From Chthonomonadia bacterium (GTDB taxonomy: Bacteria > Armatimonadota > HRBIN16): DNA of 64,000 bases. Positions 57,801-64,000 of the stretch are shown in pieces. The notes under the pieces were generated by a model. It did not search any database, was not told where the DNA came from, and saw nothing but the letters and a program-made list of their open reading frames with translations. Both the position numbers and the translations under genes were made by a program. The stretch lies in contig JABUFA010000002.1 of assembly GCA_013314755.1 (NCBI GenBank), positions 1-64,000 on the forward strand, read 5' to 3'. The first letter of the stretch is position 1; each line of letters starts with the position of its first letter.

Positions 57801-59922
57801 GGTGCACCTGCGCAACGTCCCGCCCACTCCGGCGAACTATGCCCAGCGCGTGGGACGCGCCGGTCGGCAGGGACAGCCCGGACTGGTGGTGACCTACTGC
57901 GGCGCGTTCAACAACCACGACCAGTACTTCTTCCACCACCGCGCCGAGATGGTGGCGGGCAGTGTGCGCCCGCCGCGCCTTGACCTGACCAGTGAGGCAC
58001 TGCTCCGCGCCCACATCCACGCGGTGTGGCTGGCTGAGGTGCGCTTGCCGCTCGGTAAGTCTATTGAAGAGGTCATTGATACAGAACAGGCTGACCTCCC
58101 TCTGACCGACGAAGCAAAGGAGGCGATTGACCTCTCTCTCGAGAGGCGTGAGCGTGTGAAACAGCGGATACAGAGGATTCTCTCAGCAGATATGGACGCG
58201 CTTTTAGCCAGCGGCTGGTTCCGCCCGGAGTGGATTGACCGCGTTATCGCAGAGGCGCCGCAGGCGTTCGACCGCGCCTTTGACCGCTGGCGTGAGCTCT
58301 ACCGCGCAGCGAGAGCGCAGATGGAGCAGGCACGAAGGGAGCAGGACCGAGCACGTACCCGCGAAGACCAACAGCGTGCGCGCCAGAAGCAGGACGAGGC
58401 ACAGCGCCAGTTGAACCTGCTTCTTCAGCTGGGTGTCGCCCGCGAAGAGAGCGACTTTTACCCCTACCGCTACTTAGCCAGCGAGGGATTCCTGCCCGGG
58501 TACAACTTCCCGTCTCTGCCCGTACGAGTCTGGGTGCCGCGCGGCGAAGAGGGCGAGTTCATCTCCCGCCCGCGCTTCCTGGCGATCCGCGAATTCGCCC
58601 CCCAGAACATCCTGTACCACGAGGGGGCGCAGTGGGAGTGCTTCAGCTTCCAGTCGCCGCCGGGAGGACTGGAGATGCGCAAAAGCAAGAAGCGGTTCTG
58701 CCGTACCTGCGGCGGCTTTTGCGACCCGGAACTGGACCTGTGTCCGATGTGCCACACTCCGTTCAGCGGGACCAACAGCACGGTTGCTGACGTTCTGGAT
58801 ATGCCCAACGTGCGCGCCCGCCGCCGCGCCCGCATTACCGCCGACGAGGAGGAGCGACGCCGACTTGGCTACCATATTCAGACCTTCTTCCAGTTTGCTC
58901 CCGAAGGTAGCGGATATCGCGTTCAGAAGGCACAGGTGGTCAAAGAGGGAACGACGCTTTTGCATCTCACCTATGCGCCCGCCGCAACGCTGATGAGGGT
59001 AAACAACGGCTGGCGCGGCGCCAAAGCGCCGGGCTTCCTGGTGGACTTTGATAGCGGAGAGGTGCGGAGTGAACCGCCCGACGAGGAGCAGGATGACCAC
59101 CCTTCCCGACCAATGGAGCGCGTGCGCCTGGCGGTTCAGGCAACGCAAAACCTTCTGCTCATCCGCCCGCTACAGGAGTGGGCAAACGACCCGGTGATAG
59201 AGCCCTCACTGCGCCAGGCAATCAAGCGTGGGATTGAAGAGACCTTCCAGCTGGAAGAGGCAGAGATTGCCGCCGAACCGATTGGCAGTGGTGAACACCA
59301 GGCAATCCTGCTGTACGAGGTGACCGAAGGTGGTGCGGGCGTCCTGCGCCGGTTGGTAGAAGAGCCGGATGCGCTGGCGCTGGTGGCGCGAACCGCGCTG
59401 GACATCTGCCACTTTGACCCGGAGGGCAACGACCTCAGCACCGAATGCTATGCGGCATGTTATCAATGTCTGCTGAGCTTCGCCAACCAGAACGAGGCGC
59501 TCCTGCTGAATCGCCATCGCGTTCGGGACATCCTGCTCGACCTGTCCAGAAGTCGTACCGAGAGCACCTATTCGCACCGCTCGAGGGACGAGCAGTATCA
59601 CTGGCTGTGGTCGCTGACCGACGAACGCTCCAGCCTGGAACGGCAGTTCCTGGATGCGCTCTATCAGGGTGGCTATCGCCTTCCCGACGACGCCCAGAAG
59701 CGCATCAGCGAGGTAGATTGCGTCGCGGACTTCTTCTACGACCCGAATGTGTGCGTCTTTTGCGACGGCTCGGTGCACGACGAGCCTGCGACCGCCGAGC
59801 GCGATAAGCAGGTGCGCGACCAGCTGCGGCAGCTGGGCTACCGCGTCATCACCATCCGCTACGACCAGGACCTGCACGAACAGATTGCCAGGTATCCCGA
59901 AGTGTTTGGACCGGGAGGATAG
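54835..59922 (+). CDS. DUF1998 (MrfA/YprA-like) DEAD/DEAH helicase fused to a Vsr/DUF559-like C-terminal domain (candidate defence module gene 3)
   Basis: 1695 residues starting 11 bases after the methyltransferase stop, with GAGGTGA at the stop. SF2 helicase: Walker A GTGSGKS near 111, DEAH-equivalent FDELHTYRG near 237, GTSATM near 277, and C-terminal lobe SPTMELGIDIADLDLVHLRN ... YAQRVGRAGRQGQ near 977-1015. Zn-type pairs occur at CRMCG near 466, CPTCG near 566 and CRTCGG/CPMCH near 1290. A Gln/Arg-rich coiled coil is near 1160-1200. The MZB/DUF1998 motif CYAACYQCLLSF is near 1538. The last about 95 residues (VADFFYDPNVCVFCDGSVHDE) look like a DUF559/Vsr nuclease fold, but with Cys where these enzymes usually have Glu. 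Confidence 0.88.
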   Translation: MATIFNLHTQALKDYRDFVQSFILIADERAEQFVKQALTEQERLWPEPLVQVSPAYAPGCTVDDLAEEGVIAPTTAEVFRLPDGRPFRLYRHQEEAIRMAQQGQSYVVTSGTGSGKSLCYFLPIVDSLVRNPDTGERVGALVVYPMNALVNSQLQSLETLRERYEMRTGKPFPVTFAKYTGETKDEERDQMRRNPPQILLTNYVMAELLLVRPEDQRFLERVLEGNQTDGGGLRFLVFDELHTYRGRQGADVAMLVRRLKERCASPKLVHVGTSATMISRPNATPYERKQAVATFASQFFGHPLSAEQVIEETLVPLTEGGIPSAEELRRAMDEPLPDRLEAFRRHPLARWVEYQLGIEHTSEGGLRRRSPQELSAVAKRLAEETGLDVQRCEQKLREVLMTGSDIPSEEGTRCFAFKLHQFIAQGRTLYATLQSHAEREFSLDGQVQARTGENEPIRYLYPIRFCRMCGQDYYHVLMDDSRFLPYREDAEPAEEGARQGYLMLAPDEAWQPELPEDWYDTRGRLKRNWRHKAPQPYWVTPDGSFSVMPAPGAQKVWWQPYPFSLCPTCGEYYTEREREFAKLTSLSSEGRSSATTILATSLLRYAREAGGARDKLLTFTDNRQDASLQAGHFNDFVHVALLRAALYAALKENSVLTFDRIAHEVVRASGLSISDIARNPQIDPASKSAQDIWKAFTDLTEYRLYEDLRRSWRVVHPNLEQVGLLRMEYNGLRELVQSEEFVRLHPSLAQLSPDERYQLVRVLLDRFRRKMAIEAKVLVDEQSQQQLRRRCEQHLNDFWGLDPNTNELRLAECYVLLGDSNKPVDGFSLGERSAIGRYIRQRLQIGGEAFRGFMQGLLDLLVRHNLLVKLEPIDDHQRYRLNASCLLWCLGDGTAPPPDLLDTRGRGGAQTVNPFFQRFYQLPPKSLSALEAREHTAQVVQPGERERRERRFRWEDSDAGKVTELGRRLPYLVCSPTMELGIDIADLDLVHLRNVPPTPANYAQRVGRAGRQGQPGLVVTYCGAFNNHDQYFFHHRAEMVAGSVRPPRLDLTSEALLRAHIHAVWLAEVRLPLGKSIEEVIDTEQADLPLTDEAKEAIDLSLERRERVKQRIQRILSADMDALLASGWFRPEWIDRVIAEAPQAFDRAFDRWRELYRAARAQMEQARREQDRARTREDQQRARQKQDEAQRQLNLLLQLGVAREESDFYPYRYLASEGFLPGYNFPSLPVRVWVPRGEEGEFISRPRFLAIREFAPQNILYHEGAQWECFSFQSPPGGLEMRKSKKRFCRTCGGFCDPELDLCPMCHTPFSGTNSTVADVLDMPNVRARRRARITADEEERRRLGYHIQTFFQFAPEGSGYRVQKAQVVKEGTTLLHLTYAPAATLMRVNNGWRGAKAPGFLVDFDSGEVRSEPPDEEQDDHPSRPMERVRLAVQATQNLLLIRPLQEWANDPVIEPSLRQAIKRGIEETFQLEEAEIAAEPIGSGEHQAILLYEVTEGGAGVLRRLVEEPDALALVARTALDICHFDPEGNDLSTECYAACYQCLLSFANQNEALLLNRHRVRDILLDLSRSRTESTYSHRSRDEQYHWLWSLTDERSSLERQFLDALYQGGYRLPDDAQKRISEVDCVADFFYDPNVCVFCDGSVHDEPATAERDKQVRDQLRQLGYRVITIRYDQDLHEQIARYPEVFGPGG

Positions 59923-60108
59923 GTTTGGTTTCACCGCGGGCGCGAGGTTACTATCCTCTGGGACCGTACCAGGAGTTCTCGAAATAGAGGGCTAAGCGCC
60001 TGGTCGGTTCATTTCGGGGTGTTTTCAGCGGAGGAATGGGGCTGGTTTGCGGTGCGTCCAGAGCGTTTCACACAGCTTTTCTTAGACAAAGAGACACATA
60101 AATGTCAT

Positions 60109-60154
60109 GGTCGGGGTGAGCGGACTTGAACCGCTGACCTCCTGGCCCCCATCC
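60109..60154. repeat. Right attachment site (46-bp direct repeat of 46338-46383)
   Basis: This is the 3' part of the intact tRNA-Pro, identical over 46 bp to the left copy and diverging at the next base. The identity covers anticodon-loop-to-CCA, the usual crossover region for tRNA-targeting integrases. Confidence 0.85.
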
Positions 60155-60185
60155 AGGCGCGCTACCAAACTGCGCCACACCCCGA
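60109..60185 (-). tRNA. tRNA-Pro (anticodon GGG), integration target of the island
   Basis: 77 bases with encoded CCA. Acceptor CGGGGTG/CACCCCG, D arm GCGC...GCGC, anticodon stem CCTGG/CCAGG with loop ATGGGGG (anticodon GGG), and T arm AGCGG/CCGCT with TTCAAGT all fold. It reads CCC/CCU codons. It was restored by the island when it integrated. Confidence 0.95.
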
Positions 60186-60223
60186 CCGTGCGCTATCTAT
60201 TATATCAGACCTGTGAAGGGCTG

Positions 60224-61297
60224 TCAACCCGAATCCTGCTCTGAAGACTGACCACCGTTAACCGCAATTCGAATCTGCGAGGGGTCCTGCCCTGCTTGTT
60301 CGCAAAGGTATACGAGACCTCGTACAACTTCTTGAGCACTCATCCAACCCTCCACATACACAGGACCGTGGCGGGTGTCAACGGGTACAGGGTCGTTCAT
60401 CTTAGCTTGCTGATGTTTCGGCTCTAAATGGTAAAGATAGCGTTTACTACCTTCAAGACGTGCACAAGGCGGCTTAGGCAGGCAGTTCTGAGAGTCGAAC
60501 CAATGGATTACCCTGATAAGCAACCACTTCCACGAAGAAACCTGTTCCTCACTGCCGTCAGGAAAATATAGCATCCGAGGTCTATGCCCCGTTGCCAGTT
60601 CCCCCACACGCTGGACGAGATCGGTGAGGGAGTAGGCAGACGGAGGTGGCGGGGGCGGTGGTGGTGGAGCGTATATAAGGTCATGTATACACTCCGCCAC
60701 GTCCTCCCCCGTCAGCCCACGGATGCGCTCCTTGAGCCGTTCCACTATCGCCTGCACCAGATCACTGCTTGCGTTGGTTAATCTGCTTCGCAGCTCGTGC
60801 TCCAGACGCAATCGCTTCACATACCCCTCTATCTCTCCACTCAGCATGGACTGCTTGCCAATCGCTTTCAGAAAATCTCGAATCTGTGGCGTTTGGAATA
60901 GCTCCGCCCCAATTACAAACTTATCCGCCACCGTGCCGAAAATGGACTGGTCGTACAGCCACCACTGCCTGCCGTTGGAGAGCACCACCCAGCGCACACC
61001 CTGCGCGTTCGCATAGTTCAACACCTGTATGGCAACATCGTGGCTCAAATCCAGCCCATACCGCTTCGCCTCCAGAAACCACTTGGCACTGCTCCCGTGC
61101 AGGACGGTGTAATCTGGAATGCCGGCGCTACTTGGCTCCTGAGCTTTGTAGTCGAGGTAACCGTAGCCGCCGACTTCGCGCAGAAGGCGCAGGATTATCT
61201 TATCGCAGGTGTCAGCCTCACTCCAGGAGTGGGCTTCCCGGGCTATCTGCTGTATCTCTTTCAGCACCTGTTCGGGCGACCTGTCAGGCATTGCCAT
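60224..61297 (-). CDS. HsdR_N / PD-(D/E)XK nuclease-like protein, solitary
   Basis: 357 residues. The N-terminal half resembles the type I restriction HsdR N-terminal nuclease: Asp in SAGIPDYTVLHG and Glu-x-Lys in WFLEAKRYGLDL (residues about 62-85), then IQVLNYANAQGVRWVVLSNGRQWWLYD. A Pro9 run separates a C-terminal domain that I do not recognise. No HsdM or HsdS lies nearby, so it is either a standalone nuclease or a DNA-binding relic. It lies just outside the right end of the island, on the strand of tRNA-Pro. Confidence 0.75.
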   Translation of the reverse strand: MAMPDRSPEQVLKEIQQIAREAHSWSEADTCDKIILRLLREVGGYGYLDYKAQEPSSAGIPDYTVLHGSSAKWFLEAKRYGLDLSHDVAIQVLNYANAQGVRWVVLSNGRQWWLYDQSIFGTVADKFVIGAELFQTPQIRDFLKAIGKQSMLSGEIEGYVKRLRLEHELRSRLTNASSDLVQAIVERLKERIRGLTGEDVAECIHDLIYAPPPPPPPPPSAYSLTDLVQRVGELATGHRPRMLYFPDGSEEQVSSWKWLLIRVIHWFDSQNCLPKPPCARLEGSKRYLYHLEPKHQQAKMNDPVPVDTRHGPVYVEGWMSAQEVVRGLVYLCEQAGQDPSQIRIAVNGGQSSEQDSG

Positions 61298-61379
61298 CCC
61301 TCCGGCAACAGATAAATCGTATACATACTGCTATTTCTTCAGTCTGGTGAATTATCCTGCAGTAATCACCAGCAGAGTC

Positions 61380-61408
61380 TTGACACGGTTATGCGTATAA
61401 TGTAAACT
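61380..61408 (+). promoter_or_regulatory. Promoter of the HAD/DHS-like/PfkB cluster
   Basis: TTGACA (61380-61385) is spaced 17 bases from TAAACT (61403-61408). A better -10, TATAAT at 61396-61401, is only 10 bases from it. The cluster starts at 61441 after AAAAGGG. Confidence 0.55.
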
Positions 61409-61440
61409 ATGAGTAAACACACCAGAAAAGGGAATGCCCG

Positions 61441-62283
61441 ATGCGCTTCTTGCCCGGAACCCATATTGAGATTATCCACGACGATATCGAGCGCGGACAC
61501 ATCCGCTTCGCCCTGTTCGACTTCGACGGCACGCTCTCGCTGATACGTGAAGGGTGGCAGCAGGTCATGGTGCCCATGATGGTGGAGGTGCTCCAGCGCG
61601 AGACCAGCACGGACGAAAGCCCGGAGGAGCTCACCCGAATCGTGAGAGAGTACGTGGACCGCCTGACGGGCAAACAGACGGTCTACCAGATGATCCAGCT
61701 CTGCGAGGAGATTAAGAAACGCGGTGGCAAACCGCGCGACCCGCTGGAGTATAAATGGGAATACCTCGCCCGCCTGTGGGAGCGCATCAAACACCGCGTC
61801 GAGGGGCTGAAGAACGGCTCCATCCACCCCGACGAGATGCTGGTGCCTGGCTCGCGGGACCTGCTCGAGAACCTGAAGCGACGTGGAGTGCGCATGTATC
61901 TTGCCAGCGGAACGGATGAGGTGTACGTGCTGGACGAAGCGGCCGCCCTGCGGATAGATGGCTACTTCGACGGTATCTACGGCGCCATCGACGATTACAA
62001 ACGCTTCTCCAAAGCGCTGGTCATCCAGCACATCATCCAGACGCATTCGCTGTCTGGCAGGGAGCTGGTCGCTTTCGGGGATGGGTTCGTGGAGATAGAG
62101 AACACCAAGGCGGTCGGCGGGATTGCGGTGGGCGTAGCGTCGGACGAGGTGCGCAAAGAGGGAATCAACGAATGGAAGCGAAATCGCCTTATCGGTGCGG
62201 GCGCGGACATCATCGTGCCCGAGTTTCGGGAACAGGAGAAACTGGTGGCGTATCTCTGGAACGAACCACTGGAACAGGAGTGA
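61441..62283 (+). CDS. HAD-superfamily phosphatase
   Basis: 280 residues. HAD motif I is FALFDFDGTLSL near residue 26, the motif II region is YLASGTDEVYV, and later LVAFGDGFVEIENTKAVGG is motif IV, placing the catalytic Asp pair and the Mg ligands. The cap is helical (about 40-150). Substrate unknown; the family dephosphorylates sugar phosphates. It precedes the DHS-like gene by 3 bases and the PfkB kinase, so it is likely a step of a sugar or nucleotide-sugar pathway. Confidence 0.88.
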   Translation: MRFLPGTHIEIIHDDIERGHIRFALFDFDGTLSLIREGWQQVMVPMMVEVLQRETSTDESPEELTRIVREYVDRLTGKQTVYQMIQLCEEIKKRGGKPRDPLEYKWEYLARLWERIKHRVEGLKNGSIHPDEMLVPGSRDLLENLKRRGVRMYLASGTDEVYVLDEAAALRIDGYFDGIYGAIDDYKRFSKALVIQHIIQTHSLSGRELVAFGDGFVEIENTKAVGGIAVGVASDEVRKEGINEWKRNRLIGAGADIIVPEFREQEKLVAYLWNEPLEQE

Positions 62284-62286
62284 AGG

Positions 62287-63261
62287 ATGCCCTACCCTCT
62301 TTTTGACCGCTCACGCCTGAAGTTGCGCCCGCTTGCCGAGCGGGTGCACGACCTGTCGCTCGACTCTTTCTACGCCCTAACCGACCCCATCCCCCCGTAC
62401 GATGCACCCGGCTTTGATACCCTTGCCCAGCGTGTCGCCAATGCGTATCGCAACAGTCGCCCTGTGATACTGATGATGGGCGCACATGTCATCCGCGCGG
62501 GCGTCAGCCGTTTCATTATCGACCTGATGGAACGCGGCATCCTCACGCACATCGCCATGAACGGCGCAGGACCCATCCACGATTTCGAACTCGCGCTCAT
62601 CGGCAAAACCACCGAAAGCGTGGCGCACTATATCCGCCTGGGACAGTTCGGCTTGTGGGAGGAGACCGGCAGGCTGAACGAGGCAGCGAAGACAGCACAG
62701 GCGGAAGGCATCGGCTTTGGCGAGGCGATTGGGCGCATGATAGCCGAGGGTGACTTTCCATACAAAGACATCAGCGTCCTGTGCGCAGGCTATCGCCTGC
62801 ATGTGCCAATAACCGTGCACGTCGGCATCGGCTACGACATCATCCACGAGCACCCCAACTGCGACGGCGCCGCGCTTGGTGCTGCCTCTTATACCGACTT
62901 TCTGGTCTTCGCCCATACCGTGTCGCAGCTGGAGGGGGGCGTGATGATGGCGTTCGGTTCGGCGGTGATGGCGCCCGAGGTGTACCTGAAAGCGCTGTCT
63001 ATGGCACGCAACGTCGCCCATCAGGAGGGGCGAGAAATCAAGCACTTTACCACTGCCGTGTTTGACCTCATCCCGCTGGAGGGCAACCTGCACCACGAGG
63101 CGCCCAAATCCGACCCGCGCTACTACTATCGCCCGTGGAAAACCATCCTGGTGCGCACCGTTGCTGACGGCGGCGAAAGCTTTTACTTCTGCGGCGACCA
63201 CCGCGTGACGTTCCCGAACCTGTACCACCGCATCCTGCATCATCTGGAGGAGAGCGCATGA
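62287..63261 (+). CDS. Conserved protein resembling the deoxyhypusine synthase fold
   Basis: 324 residues starting 3 bases after the HAD stop. VILMMGAHVIRAGVSRFIIDLMERGILTHIAMNGAGPIHDFELALIGKTTESVAHYIRLGQFGLWEETGRLNE recalls the NAD-binding core of deoxyhypusine synthases (SSGIRETIRYL, VTTAGG), but the catalytic Lys loop is not obvious, and bacteria rarely hypusinate. I do not assign a reaction. Its ATGA stop overlaps the PfkB start, so the three genes work together. Confidence 0.75.
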   Translation: MPYPLFDRSRLKLRPLAERVHDLSLDSFYALTDPIPPYDAPGFDTLAQRVANAYRNSRPVILMMGAHVIRAGVSRFIIDLMERGILTHIAMNGAGPIHDFELALIGKTTESVAHYIRLGQFGLWEETGRLNEAAKTAQAEGIGFGEAIGRMIAEGDFPYKDISVLCAGYRLHVPITVHVGIGYDIIHEHPNCDGAALGAASYTDFLVFAHTVSQLEGGVMMAFGSAVMAPEVYLKALSMARNVAHQEGREIKHFTTAVFDLIPLEGNLHHEAPKSDPRYYYRPWKTILVRTVADGGESFYFCGDHRVTFPNLYHRILHHLEESA

Positions 63262-64000
63262 CCCGTGAGCGTCTGCAAGAGCTTCTGAACCGCTTCCCCG
63301 AACAAAAGGTGCTGATTGTGGGCGATTTTTTCCTTGACCACTACCTGATGATTGACCGTGCGCTCAGCGAGACCTCGCTGGAGACGGGGCTGGAGGCGTA
63401 TCAGGTGGTGGAGATTCGCAACAGCCCGGGCGCAGGCGGCACGGTCGCCAATAACCTGCGTGCGCTGGGGGTACAGACTTACGCCATCACATTGATCGGG
63501 CAGGACGGGCACGGTTATGAACTCCTGCACGAATTGCGCCAGCGCGGTGTGAATGTGGATGGCATCTTGCAACACCCCGCTCGGTTCACCCCCACCTACA
63601 CCAAGCCAATGCTCCGCGAGCTGGATGGAACCGTACACGAAATCAACCGGCTGGACATCAAGAACCGCACCCCGCTGGAACCCGACTGGGAGGAGCGTAT
63701 CATCGCCCTCCTGCACAACTTCGTGCCCGAAATGGACGGCGTTATCGTGGCGGACCAGGTGGAAGAGCGCAACTGCGGCGTGGTGACCGACCGCGTGCGT
63801 GAGGAGATTTGCCGCCTGGCGCAGGAGTACCCGCAGAAGATATTTTTCGCCGACTCACGCGCCCGCATCGGGGAATATCATCACCTCATGATTAAGCCAA
63901 ATCAGCGCGAGGCAAAGCGTGTCTTTGAACCGAGCTGGGAGGGCGTCTGCACGCTGGACGAAGCCCGCGAAGCAGGCATCCGCCTGCACCGGCGCACCGG
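63258..64000 (+). CDS. PfkB-family kinase (RfaE1/HldE N-domain-like), cut by window end
   Basis: 247 codons are seen before the window ends; the start overlaps the upstream stop (ATGA). It begins KVLIVGDFFLDHYLMIDRALSETSLETG, with the ribokinase/RfaE1 pattern of GxGGTVANNLRALGVQ (residues about 60-75) and DGVIVADQVEERN near 175. RfaE1 enzymes phosphorylate D-glycero-D-manno-heptose 7-phosphate at C1. With a HAD phosphatase two genes upstream, a nucleotide-heptose-like pathway is a reasonable inference; the C-terminal catalytic Asp lies outside the window. Confidence 0.88.
   Translation, partial: MTRERLQELLNRFPEQKVLIVGDFFLDHYLMIDRALSETSLETGLEAYQVVEIRNSPGAGGTVANNLRALGVQTYAITLIGQDGHGYELLHELRQRGVNVDGILQHPARFTPTYTKPMLRELDGTVHEINRLDIKNRTPLEPDWEERIIALLHNFVPEMDGVIVADQVEERNCGVVTDRVREEICRLAQEYPQKIFFADSRARIGEYHHLMIKPNQREAKRVFEPSWEGVCTLDEAREAGIRLHRRT

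Noticed and set aside
54835-59922. Classical DISARM assignment (drmA + drmB)
   Set aside because: The protein does not start like DrmA and contains an MrfA/YprA-type helicase with DUF1998 in one chain, so it is described as DISARM-related only.

Overview
The window looks like a chromosomal segment of a thermophilic, Armatimonadota-like bacterium. This is inferred from the style of the genes: several short prepilin-like proteins with an FTLIE(L/M)LVVIAII N-terminus and a C-terminal DGH motif, a DUF6785-type membrane protein, PEP-CTERM proteins, many Gfo/Idh/MocA oxidoreductases and sulfatases, and GC-rich modular intergenic repeats. No rRNA gene or phylogenetic marker is present, so the assignment is tentative.

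Layout. 1-5.4 kb: a cut prepilin, a C26 peptidase, a prepilin, an amidohydrolase and a class II aldolase-like protein read forward, and mqnP-mqnA (futalosine menaquinone pathway) read in reverse; the amidohydrolase may belong to the same pathway. 5.4-16.3 kb: a DUF1326 protein coupled to a 72-aa Cys protein, two PEP-CTERM proteins that each have a sigma-54 promoter, a GT2 glycosyltransferase, GntR/LacI and LacI regulators, a sugar ABC ATPase, and a prepilin/small TM/DUF6785 trio. 16.4-21.9 kb: a protein of unknown function, then a TolC-HlyD-ABC2 permease-TetR export operon with a palindromic operator. 22-28.6 kb: a multi-GAF sensor, acs, a repeat block followed by a candidate structured RNA, an HDOD protein, acylphosphatase and a deacetylase-like protein. 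28.7-42.1 kb: carbohydrate and surface catabolism (two Gfo/Idh/MocA proteins, PPIase, TldE, two sulfatases), a dgcA-dgcN pair for D-glutamate, GH130 and a PhyH dioxygenase. 42.4-46.3 kb: tRNA-Ser(GCT), a secreted dockerin glycosidase-like protein, a DUF512 protein and an antitoxin-like ORF.

46.3-60.2 kb is the most striking part: a compact 13.8-kb integrative island. It is bounded by a 46-bp perfect direct repeat made of the 3' part of tRNA-Pro(GGG). It carries a tyrosine recombinase and only three other large genes, which overlap or nearly touch: a SNF2/DrmD-like helicase, a PglX/DrmMI-like adenine methyltransferase, and a 1695-aa DUF1998 helicase ending in a Vsr/DUF559-like nuclease-fold segment. 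This looks like a self-mobilising anti-phage module related to, but distinct from, classical DISARM/BREX. The methyltransferase gene is itself invaded by a 23S-rRNA-IVS-type element: a four-helix-bundle (S23/IVP) gene in another frame, flanked by a perfect 21-bp inverted repeat, with the host frame kept open.

60.2-64 kb: a solitary HsdR_N-like nuclease and a HAD phosphatase / DHS-like protein / PfkB kinase cluster that runs off the end. Apart from the repeat blocks listed, the remaining intergenic gaps are short, and I saw nothing further in them.
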